Shown here in pieces: positions 48,877-58,986 of a stretch of 64,000 nucleotides of DNA. Within the stretch, counting starts at the first letter, position 1. Each line of letters starts with the position of its first letter. The notes beneath the pieces were generated by a model, which saw only the letters and a list, made by a program, of their open reading frames with translations, did no database searches and had not been told where the DNA came from. The DNA lies in the NCBI RefSeq assembly GCF_000499845.2, contig NC_023755.2:703732-767731 (forward strand), in the 5' to 3' direction. The position numbers and the translations under genes were made by a program. This stretch comes from Phaseolus vulgaris (taxonomy: Eukaryota > Streptophyta > Magnoliopsida > Fabales > Fabaceae).

Positions 48877-48994
48877 TGAACTTCCACCATATACGTGCAA
48901 ACATTTTTGCATGGCGTGGAGACATGTACGTATTCAACGTTCTTGGCTTGGTTACTCAACGTGCTTACAACTTCTAATATATATAAATAAATAC

Positions 48995-48999
<5 letters not shown>

Positions 49000-49036
<37 letters not shown>
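49000..49036 (+). repeat. (AT)n microsatellite in the QWRF promoter
   Basis: A TA run of about 37 bases that ends 40 bases before the QWRF start codon. At this distance it is within the core promoter or 5' UTR and could double as a TATA region. Confidence 0.9.
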
Positions 49037-49038
<2 letters not shown>

Positions 49039-49076
49039 TTCAAAATAGTACAAAAACCATACTCACTAATCTCTCT

Positions 49077-50679
49077 ATGGACAAACCTTCCCACACTCTC
49101 TCCGGCCGCAACCACCTCACGGTGGTGTCACCGTCACCACGGCTCGTCCGAAGTCGAAGCGGCAGTGGCTCCGCCGCGGCAGCCATAACCACTCCGGAGA
49201 GGAGTTCACAAAGGTTCAGCTCTAGTGAAAGATTCAGCATCACTAGTATCCAACGTTCAAAGTCAACATCAAGAACAAGAACAACCAACAACAATGAAGG
49301 GAACAATCCTACATTAACAACATCCATTTCGAACAAGCAAACAAGTACTAGAGTTCATCAAGAGAAGAAGAACAGAGATGAAAGCTTTGGCAAGTTCTTG
49401 CAACGAGGTGTTAGCCCCGATAATAATAGTAACGTTGGAGTTTCAAAGAGGGCTTCATCATCACCTTCTGCATGGGCACTTTCGCCGGGAAGATGGTCAT
49501 TGGGATCTCCCACATGGCCTCAACAACCGGCGAAATCGTCAGTGAGAAGTAAAAGTAATGTTGGTGGTAGTGTTAACAAAGTGTTGAAGTACTTCAAGCA
49601 GAAGAAGGTGTCACCAATGCAAGAGGAAGAGTACCATCAATTTAGGGTTTTGCATAATAGACTTGTGCAATGGATGTTTGTCAATGCTAGAGCTCAAGTT
49701 GCCATGGCTAATGTCAAGAGTATGGCCCTGGTATGTTCTTTCTGTCTTTTATTCATTTTTTTTGTTTGGCTCTAAATGGAACATAGTTGTTGTATTTCCC
49801 AATTTTCAAGCAAAAAATTTATAATATATATGAACAAATTTGTTAATCTAAGTTATAGTTTGATGGAAAAGAAAATGGTGATATGCCATAACAACTGTGT
49901 TTGGTTTATTTGTGATGATATAACTATGTTTTTTTTTTTAAGAAAGTACCTTAATTTTCTCCTTTTTACTTAAATGAGATTGATTTTTAAAACAATTACA
50001 GAGAATTGCGTGTGGTTTGAGAGGTCAGACATTTGTTTTAAACATTTGTAACATTTGTTTAGACAGATTTGTATTTGTTTAGAAAAGTTGTTTGGTATTT
50101 TTTTTTAAATGATTGGAACTTTATTTTGTTTTTTTTTCTATTTAATTTATTGTTTGTCGATCAGTCATGTTAATTGACACAATAAAATTGTGAAGAAGTC
50201 ATTAAAATGGTACCATTTTTTATAATCATATAAAGATGGAAAGATTTTTAACAATTATATTAAGATAGTACAATTTTTAACCTATGAAGGTGAAGATTTT
50301 AAACTGGTTACACTTGACCTAAATGAAGTTGTGTCAAGTTGAAACAACTTGCGGTATTTTTACAAAAACAAACTCATTTGTGATATAAAGAGCAAAAATT
50401 GTCCACATTTCCTGAAAATTCCTATAACCATTCTGTTGTTGATTTCAGATACAATTGTTTGCAGTATGGGTTAGAATTGTAAAGCTGAGAAAGATAAGAA
50501 TAGCAAAAAGTGTTGAAGTGAGAAAGGTGAAAGATGTGATGAAGCTTTATAAAATTCTGAATGGACAACTCTATCTTCTCAGTGAATGGGGAGAATTAGA
50601 GAGAAGAAACCAAGAATCTGTTGCCAGATTGTCAAGGAAATTATCAGCATTCTCCACCATAATCCCTTTAACCTACCTT

Positions 50680-50766
<87 letters not shown>

Positions 50767-51070
50767 CATCTTCTTTATCTTATAACTATATATAATTTAT
50801 TATATTTAGCCATTAATTATATTCAATAAAAGTTATTATATATGGATGTTTAATTATGTTTTTATTTTCTAAAATTTTTGAACAATATTTTGATTGTGTT
50901 GATAGGTAGACACGAAATCCATCTCTGAAGCACTGAATTCAGCCATTACAGTAATGGAGAATATGGAACCATTAATCACAAAATACCACACAAAGGTATA
51001 AATTTTATTTTCTTTCAATTTTTTTTATTCAAAAAAATTAAATAAACCAGATACTGATTTATATATTCTC

Positions 51071-51118
<48 letters not shown>

Positions 51119-52359
51119 AAATAGATTCACAAAAATAGAGGTTGTAGTCTCTCATTACAAAAATATCATTAATAAAAATTAGTTTTAGATATCATTAATA
51201 AAAATTAGTTTTAGATACCAAAATAACTGGTTAGTATTTGAATAAATTAGAGATTATTTTATAAAAAAAATTAGTATTTAAAGTAGTTTTTATTATTAAT
51301 AAAAATTTATAAAATAATTTCAATCATTAGTTAACAAAATTTTAATCTAAATTAATTTCTATTAGTCTTTTAGAAACTAAGAATCTGAAATATTAATAGT
51401 TAAAACTTTAATAGCTAATTTAGATATCAATTTGAAAACTATTTTATAAATTTTTATTAATAATAAAAATTACTTTAAATACAATTAATTTTTAGTCTCT
51501 AAAATAAATATTTAATTTCGTTAATATAATAACTAATTATTTTTAATTTATAATTTTTTTATTATTTAATGACTTTTTTTGATTTATCTGTATAAGTACT
51601 TAATTATTTCAAATATTTTTTAAATAAATAAATAAATAAATATGGACCAACTCTTAAATTATTTATTTCAAATATTAGTTCACAAAAATTTAGGTTGAAC
51701 TGTAACTTTTATTTTTTAATTCTTAATCCACAGTTTTAATTTTTATATTTTGAAAAATCTACAATTTTATTTAAATTTATTTTATATATGTTTTATTTCT
51801 TTTATGTTTTCGTGGAATGGATCATTAGTTTGACATATTCAGATACAATAATTATTTGACATATTTTATTTTTAGTACAATAAAAAAATAATTTTATTTG
51901 AAAAGGTTTATTTGGATATTTAAATAAAAAAACAAAGATTCCATAATACACAAACAAAAAAGCTTTATAATTAATTGTAGAATTTGTGTTATTTATTTCA
52001 GCAGGTTGAAAGGATTCTTTATCAAATTACAGAACTAAGCACAACCCTAAAACAAGAAGAAGAATACTTACAACAACTTCTCACTCTTCTTCCACTTATC
52101 TCTACTTCATTGGTAACCCTTCACCCTCTAATTACTCTTTTTTATTTTCATTACAAATATAATTAAAATCATGTTTAATATATATAAAAATTTAGTTACT
52201 TTTTTTCTCAGTTTCCATGCCTAATATTTTGTGTTAAATAAAATAAATAATAATTTTGATTGATTTCACATTGAACAGGAGAATGAGAAAAGCATTGGAG
52301 TGCATCTTATTCAAACAATGGAGTCCAATACTACAAATTACCTCTGTACCACTGCTTAA
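49077..52359 (+). CDS. QWRF motif-containing protein (augmin/microtubule-associated family)
   Basis: A member of the plant QWRF (DUF566) family, whose studied members bind microtubules, some as AUGMIN8-like subunits. Five exons, 49077-49730, 50449-50682, 50906-50995, 52005-52112 and 52279-52359, join to 388 residues with GT-AG introns. The N-terminal half is basic, Ser/Thr-rich and probably disordered (RSRSGSGS, SKSTSRTRT), with the family motif SAWALSPGR at 131-139. The conserved C-terminal region starts at about 184 (EEYHQFRVLHNRLVQWMFVNARA) and continues as a predicted helix. The signature tetrapeptide is QWMF (198-201), not QWRF. The length is short for the family and nearest to the small members such as Arabidopsis QWRF7, which is an inference from memory. 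The exon 4 acceptor is a tandem CAGCAG, so one extra Gln is possible. Introns 2 and 3 hold long (AT)n tracts and intron 3 holds a MITE. Convergent with the PLAC8 gene downstream. Confidence 0.9.
50684..50765 (+). repeat. (AT)n microsatellite starting at a splice donor
   Basis: About 82 bases of TA repeats. The exon ends AAG at 50682 and the intron's first bases GTATATAT run directly into the repeat, so the donor site is part of the microsatellite. Confidence 0.96.
51074..51117. repeat. (AT)n microsatellite in QWRF intron 3
   Basis: TA run of about 44 bases. Confidence 0.95.
51153..51580 (+). mobile_element. CACTA-like MITE, copy 7, in QWRF intron 3
   Basis: Left end CATTACAAAAATATCATTAA and right end 'ttatttaatgacttttttga' are decayed versions of the family termini. 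Interior modules such as 'ttagatatcaatttgaaaac' match. A 27-bp unit near the left end (51164-51217) is duplicated in tandem. Confidence 0.6.
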
Positions 52360-52910
52360 TACAAGTCCAATATTTTCTTTTCCTTGTACTTTTTATTTTA
52401 TTTTTCATTTTATGTATTTACCTTTTAATTACAAAAATTAATCTTACAATTTTTTTTATGAAATCCAATGCTATACCTAGAATTCATGTTGATAAACCCT
52501 AATGATAAAAACTCATAAGTTTTTAATTTCTAGTAACTTTGTTTAATCTTTGTTTAATGATAAACCACTAGATCACAGTCAATGTTTCTAAAATAGAAAA
52601 TTAAACGAAATTACAAATAGTTACAACTAAGTGACTGAAATTGTAGAAAAAATAGACAATTTTTTTAAAATAGCCATTGAATTTGTGAATAGCATCATCA
52701 TCTTTGAAGAAACTTGATATGGCCAAGAACAGAAGAAGCCAAGAATAATTTGATTTAAATATATGTGTGAACTCAATGGAGAGGAGAGTGATGTCTATGA
52801 ATGTAACACAGTGAACTCAACTCAAAGGTGCAAGAAAATTATTCTCTAGCAAGCAAAATTTGAAACTACATGTCATTATCTTGGATATTAACAAGGGTAA
52901 CAGCAATACC
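52360..52910. other. Convergent 3' region of QWRF and PLAC8 genes
   Basis: 550 bases between two stop codons that face each other. It should hold both 3' UTRs. An AATAAA-like site and AT-rich sequence are present on each strand, but cleavage sites cannot be placed. Confidence 0.6.
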
Positions 52911-55755
52911 CTATACAGGCTGCAGTTCCAAACCAGTGTGCTCATGGCTATGCCTGTTGTGAGAAGAGGTTTCAGGATTTTCCTTGTTATCACTAGACTT
53001 CATCTCTTGAATGGGAGGTGCATTAACAATGGTTCCCTCTGAGAAACCATTGTCAAAGAGCCTTCCCTTCATCTCCCTGTGCTCTTGACACAAGGCACAC
53101 CAGTGCATGCAGCAGTGTACACAACATGGATCACAGGGTGAGTTCTGCAGTCATCAACAGAACCAGTGAGAAAATCTTAAAAGAAAAACCATGTTTGTGT
53201 TCTGGGGAAAACATAAAACCAAAATGAGACAAAATTATTCAAATGTTAATTGTGTGTTCGGTTTATAACTTATTTTGGAGAGAAAAAAATGCATTTCCTT
53301 TGCCAACTTCACAAGAGATTTTGAGGAAAAAATGATCATTTGCCTGGAATATTCTTTCCCAGACATAAACTACATGTTACTAGGTAACACAAATATAACA
53401 AATGCATTGCATATACAGAGTTTTATCATTCCATAATATTAAAGAAAACATGGTTTTTCAAACTGTGGTTGGTTGAAAATTGCTGACATTTGACACTAAA
53501 ATTGTGTCCATAAGGTTTTTTCATTGTTAGATTACACATCAACAAGCATATCTTTGTTTCTCTTTCGGTTAATGCTGTTCAAAATATGAATGTAAAAAGG
53601 TCTTATTATGGCATTATAGATTTTGTTCACTTGGGCAAGACTTGGGAATTGAACAAAACTACCACAGAAAGGAAATTATTTTCAACATCTAATGAATTCT
53701 ACATTACAAATCTGCCATAAGAAGAAGCAATATTTTTTCTCTGTAGATGAACATTTGATACATACTATTGCATTGGAAAAGACATTCAATTCAACTCATA
53801 CATACCTCCAAGTGATACTTCTTCTGCAAGGTTTGCCGAACCTGACCAGTGTAAATGCCACACATCCACCATGTAAAAAACAAGCCCTCAAAAATGAGAA
53901 ATGATGTCCCTGGATCAATGTAACCGTTGAAGATCGCAGTTGCTGTTGCCAGAGCAATGCCACCCTCGATAAAAATAGCATGACAAATGCATGGTCCAGT
54001 CCAAGGAGTTTCATCATGCAAGCTTTCTACATTGCGCCCAAATAACACACAAGGACAAAACAGTCCTGTCAAACCTGCAATGAACGTTAAATGGCATAAC
54101 AACACACTTTTCTGCTTACTCATTGCAACTATGAATACTTCTAATACAGCCATTTAAGTAATTCCTTCATATTCTAGTGCTCAGCATGTTACTCTCAACT
54201 TAACATATTCTTCTTAAATATGAAGAAACTTTGGTAGTAAGGATTAATGGTGAAAGGAATCATATCACACTAGGTTAGTTTTAGTTTCACCAGAGACAAT
54301 TTGACTAGTTTGATATAGATAATAGATAACACCCTGACTCTAACAAAATTTGACAGCTTGATCATGCATTAACTTACAATTTTCCCTATCTTCAGCACAT
54401 CCAAAGATCCCAGTCATCCAAGCTTCATCAGAAGGAGGTGTATAGCTTTCAGGTAATGGCTGCCCACATTCCATGCACTTGTGAACAGCCAGCTGCAAAA
54501 GATTTAAAACCATTAGCATATAGCTATTCAGTAACTTGTATTAAGACTCACCAAACAATGTACAAGCAAAATCTTTTCAAATTTTCCTTTTTTTCTCTTG
54601 TAATATTACAACAGATTTGACAAGGTTTCACATTGGCTTCCAATGTCCAAACACAGCCCTTTCTCCTTAGGATAAGATGCAAAAGGAATATTTACCCTTG
54701 TTTGGAATTCTAAAAATTCAGGATTTCAACCAGACTAAAATACAAGTGATGCAAATCTCATTTTATAAACCGAATTTTAAGGTGAGATTTACACCGACTT
54801 ATATTTAGTCATATTTCTAATCGATTTGTGATCTCCAATAATGATATACGCCCAATTTTGGATTTTACTTAGAACCTTGCTTTAATTTTCAAATGGGTAA
54901 AAGTTCCAAATCACTGATTCAAAACACACAAACACAGATTCAGGACAAACAATATACCAATGTACTTCGGAATTCACATTCCCACCTTGTTAGGGACATT
55001 TGATGAAACAACACACACGACATAGCAACGTTAGGTGTGAAGAGAATGTAAACTGATTATATTACATTTTCAATCAATCATCTACAACCCAATCTCCCCA
55101 CCCAAATTCACATTCCACGTCTCCATCTCCACAAATGCAAACGCAAACAACACTAGACCAGTTTGCTGCTTTTTCATTCACACGACTAGAATTCATGAAA
55201 AGGCAAAACCACACTTAAATTGCACCTAAAAACCCTTCAACAAGGTTTCCTCATCATGAATATCAAAATTGGGAGATTTTATAAAACAGTTTGCTACTGC
55301 AAATTTTCAGCCAAAAAACATCAAGGCTTCTGTGATCACAATTGCGACTACACCAGCCCACATTAACAAGGTTTTCTCCTGAAAATCTCTATTAGTAGAT
55401 TTAAACAAGGATTTGCTACCACAATTCGGTCAAAACACACACAAAGGTTTTTAGAGTGTTCACAACCACAATTGCAACTACATCAACCCACATTGTCAAC
55501 AATTTCCCAAAATATTGAGGATCATGCCAAAATCAAGACAGCCACTGCAATTTAAAACCATGACATTGCCAATTCCACAATCAGACAACAACCCAGAATC
55601 CAAAAAACAAAAATTTCTCAATGAAATTGAAGAAAAAAATGAATCCAAACCTGAGGGACCTCAATTGGCTGATTCAGTTCACCAGGGGTGATATCTTCCA
55701 AAGGACCATGATCCTTTGTGAGCTTCACGTAACGCGATTCTGGCCTTTCCCCCAT
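52911..55755 (-). CDS. PLAC8 family protein, cell number regulator 6-like
   Basis: A cysteine-rich PLAC8-domain membrane protein. Relatives include maize cell number regulators and plant cadmium resistance proteins, with roles in organ size or metal handling; the role of this one is unknown. Four exons, 55651-55755, 54378-54492, 53806-54074 and 52911-53144, join to 240 residues with GT-AG introns. The N terminus is [20 protein letters not shown]. The PLAC8 domain spans about 60-190, with [19 protein letters not shown] at 79-88, a hydrophobic stretch around 105-125, then [15 protein letters not shown] and the Cys cluster [22 protein letters not shown] at 167-188. A hydrophilic, His/Ser-rich tail of about 50 residues follows. 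The family usually has two membrane segments. Intron 1 (54493-55650) contains a dispersed-repeat copy. Confidence 0.93.
54755..54870 (+). repeat. Dispersed legume-type repeat, copy 7
   Basis: In PLAC8 intron 1. Keeps 'ctcattttataaaccgaatt', 'aggtgagatttacaccgact' and 'atttctaatcgatttgtgat'. Confidence 0.6.
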
Positions 55756-56244
55756 CTAATCTCAAAAACCAAACAAAGCAAACACAATGATAAATCAGAG
55801 GAAAATGGCTGTGTTTGAATGTTATGATAAATAGAGAAAAATCAGAAACATAAGTTCACAGTTTAAGAGATCTAAGGAAACTGGGATAACAAAGGAACAC
55901 CAATGTTGGATACTCCCAACCAACAAAATTATTCAAGAGTTACCTATAAATCGTTTTATATATTTTAATTATTTATTAAAAATGGAACACTTTATCGTGT
56001 AAAAGAAGTTCAAAATTCAAAATAATATAATTTTATTACCATTTTTCATCATAAATCAGTACCCACGTGAGCAAGAACTAAAAAATATAATTCTAAAATA
56101 TATATTAAAAAATTAATGATAAAGAGCCATGAAATGTAAAATGTGTTCAATTTTTTTTTATCATAATAAGTATTTAGATCGGAGTATATTCGAGTGAATT
56201 TTTGAAAACAATATATATTAAAGTTGGTGAGTAGTGTCATGATT

Positions 56245-56511
56245 CACTACTTAAAAAATCATTATATAAAAATCTATTCAATAAACTAAAAATAATTAGT
56301 TGATATATTGACTAAAAATAATTAGTTAGTATATTGACTAACAATAATTAGTTTCTATATTGACTAAATTATATATTATTTTAGAGAGTAAAAATACTTT
56401 TTATATCTAAAATTGATTTCTAAAATTATTTTGTATTTAATTATTTAGTTAATATAGTAACTAATTATTTTTTGTGTCGAAAATTGATCTTTTATTTAAT
56501 GATTTGTAGTG
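56245..56511 (+). mobile_element. CACTA-like MITE, copy 8
   Basis: Bounded by CACTACTTAAAAAATCATTA and 'taatgatttgtagtg'. Inside, the module 'aataattagttgatatattgact' occurs three times in tandem with variation. The flanking triplets (ATT and GTT) do not match. Confidence 0.65.
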
Positions 56512-58449
56512 GTTGTAAGAAAATTTTGTATTGTTTTAAAAGGTGTAAAATTTAAGGTTACAAATTTACCTTTCTCTCTAAACATATTTGAGTAAAGAAA
56601 TATGAAATATTTATAACATTACAAATTTATCTTTCAATTTAAAAATATTGACAAATCAATTAGATTTATTTATTTGTAAATTATAATTATTTTTAGTTTA
56701 AATATTATTTCTGGTTGTAAGAATTAATTTCAGAAAAAAATATGAATTTTGTCAAACTGTCTAAACATATTTAGGATTGTCAGAAAATTTATTTAAAATC
56801 ATATTTAAATAAAAATTTAAGATACATAAAATATTTAAAACTTTAAATAAATACAAATCCTAATATTTTTGAAAGACTCGTAAAAATAATAAATATTGTA
56901 ATTGTAATGAAATTTCAAATATATTTCTTTACTCTTCTATAATTATTCATATTTGTGGAAATAGTTGGTACTTTGTTTTAAATTCTATACAAACTTCTCC
57001 TAAGTATTTGACATCAAATAAAAAAGTTATATTTTTTAATATTGAATTCTTGATAATATTATATTTTTTAATTTTTTTATAAGAAATATTTAAAATAATA
57101 TAAAAATTAATACAAATATATATCCGATAAAAATTCAACATGAATTTTATTAAAAAAATGGAAATAATTATGAGAACTATATATATAATTCCTGAATTAT
57201 ATTTTTTGCCTTTAACTTTTTGTGCAATATACAGAAAATTCAAAGTTGACCTTCATCATTATTAATTGCAAATAGAAAAGTATATTTTACAATAAATGCA
57301 AAAGGAAATATTCAACATCTAACTACCAAATGTATCTTTTTTATTTTGCGAATCTCATTTTTACCCTCAAAGTAACCTAATTATAACATTACTGCCACAT
57401 GGAGTAGCCTAGTCTGAATTTATTTTCTCACATGTCATAGGAAAATTTATTAACAAAAAGGTTAAATATCTTTTTTCTTTCTTTTATTTTCAAGTGAAAT
57501 TATTTTTTATTTCTACTTAATTTTAGACTTTTTGACCCCTTATAATAAAAAAACTATTGAAATATTAACAATATTTTTAGATGCTAAATGAATTTTCTGT
57601 ATGAATTAAGATGTTAAAATATTTTATCTTGAAGTGGATGTGATAAAAGTGAATGTCATAATATTATAATATAGTTCACGTTAAAAAATCGTTTATGTAA
57701 AAAAATACTGTTAAGAACATATTTTAATAATTTTCTTATTTTAAGTACTTAGGAAGTCTAAATTTTGAACTAAGAGACAAAAACCAATTTCATATCATAG
57801 TATATGAACGAAAAACATATTTTATCCTTAACAAAATTATTAACAAATTTTCAATTCCATCTCTAAAACATATTTTGTTTAATTAGTCCTTATATTATAA
57901 AACATTACATGTTTACTTCTTCTTTTGATAATCCTACATCAGTTAGGAGTCGAGACCAAAAACAATTCATAAACTTTTTTTTTCTGTTCAATAGTTCTAC
58001 ATTTCTTAGAAGTGGAGACAATAACATTTTATATACTCTTTTCTTTCTTAACCTACCAATTTTTTTTTTAAAGAGAAAATTTGTCAATTTAATATTTATA
58101 TAAGATATTTTAGTAAACATTTATGTCATAATTGCCCCTACTTCATAACTATATCTAGCTTTACCATATTTTAGATACAAATATCTTGAGACAACTCATA
58201 CATCAGTTTTATAGCAAGTTATTATCTTATCCTATCACATTAAACTAAAATAATAGTTGAAATATGTTTTGGATTTTTTATTTATACGAATTTATTTATT
58301 AATTTAAAAAAAATTGTTTTTAGTTCCTGTGGTTACTCTTCCTTACAAAAATAAATAATCAAAACATAAAACACTTTAAAATTACATAAAAATAATTATA
58401 TTTAAATTTAAAATATAATAAAAAGTTAAAAAGAAACTTGGTGTAAATG

Positions 58450-58451
<2 letters not shown>

Positions 58452-58488
<37 letters not shown>
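58452..58488. repeat. (AT)n microsatellite
   Basis: TA run of about 37 bases. Confidence 0.95.
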
Positions 58489-58493
<5 letters not shown>

Positions 58494-58799
58494 TTTTGTT
58501 AAGGGTAAATATTTGTTTCTTCTTCAAACAAACAGAACCTAAGAGGCTAAGAGTAGAAGAAAATACATCAATAAACTTCATACAAATTTATTTAAAGAGA
58601 TGAAATTAAAATTAATATTAGCTACATATATAAACTTACATGTTCAATCTTATGAAAATAAAAATTGAAAAAAATAGGAAAAAAGAAAAAAAAATTCTGC
58701 AAATTAAACAATGAAGATAGGACGGTGGAAAAGGTCAAGAGAATAGGACAAAGTCAACAAGTCAATTATAAGAAGAAAATTTGCAAAAGCAGTGTTGGA

Positions 58800-58927
58800 G
58801 TGTCATTCGGTGTGGGACTTTAGTGGTAGAACTCCTTTTATAATGCTCACTCCATTCTTTGGAATTTTCAATTCCTTCACTCATCTTAACCTTCAACTCT
58901 TGCATTGATAACACCAATTCCTTCAAC
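58800..58927 (+). promoter_or_regulatory. Derlin core promoter and 5' UTR
   Basis: A TTTTATAAT element at about 58835-58843 lies some 85 bases before the start codon, with a pyrimidine-rich leader ('ttcactcatcttaaccttca') after it. Positional inference only. Confidence 0.4.
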
Positions 58928-58947
58928 ATGTCTACACCAGCAGAGTA

Positions 58948-58986
<39 letters not shown>

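Larger units (their letters stand above)
45511..49076. other. Divergent intergenic region, F-box to QWRF gene
   Basis: It should contain the promoters of both divergent genes. The first 250 bases (to about 45770) are the GC-richer F-box leader side, including an AAACGATGTCGTTT inverted repeat on the minus strand near 45637-45650. Further on are (AT)n tracts (47058, 48850, 49000), an intact-looking CACTA MITE (48018-48406), part of the dispersed repeat (48436-48570) and, at about 47690-47890, a segment with 'ggtctagtccccctatattt' that looks like old retroelement sequence. No gene. Confidence 0.65.
55756..58927. other. Divergent intergenic region, PLAC8 to Derlin
   Basis: Very AT-rich. It contains the PLAC8 leader just above 55755, a CACTA-like MITE (56245-56511), an (AT)n tract (58452-58488) and the Derlin promoter near 58800-58927. 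The open frames at 56947-57243 and 57905-58120 are AT-rich runs with no family resemblance. No other gene seen. Confidence 0.65.

Noticed and set aside
48714..49115. Open frames with Tyr-Ile runs
   Set aside because: They are translations of (AT)n microsatellites.
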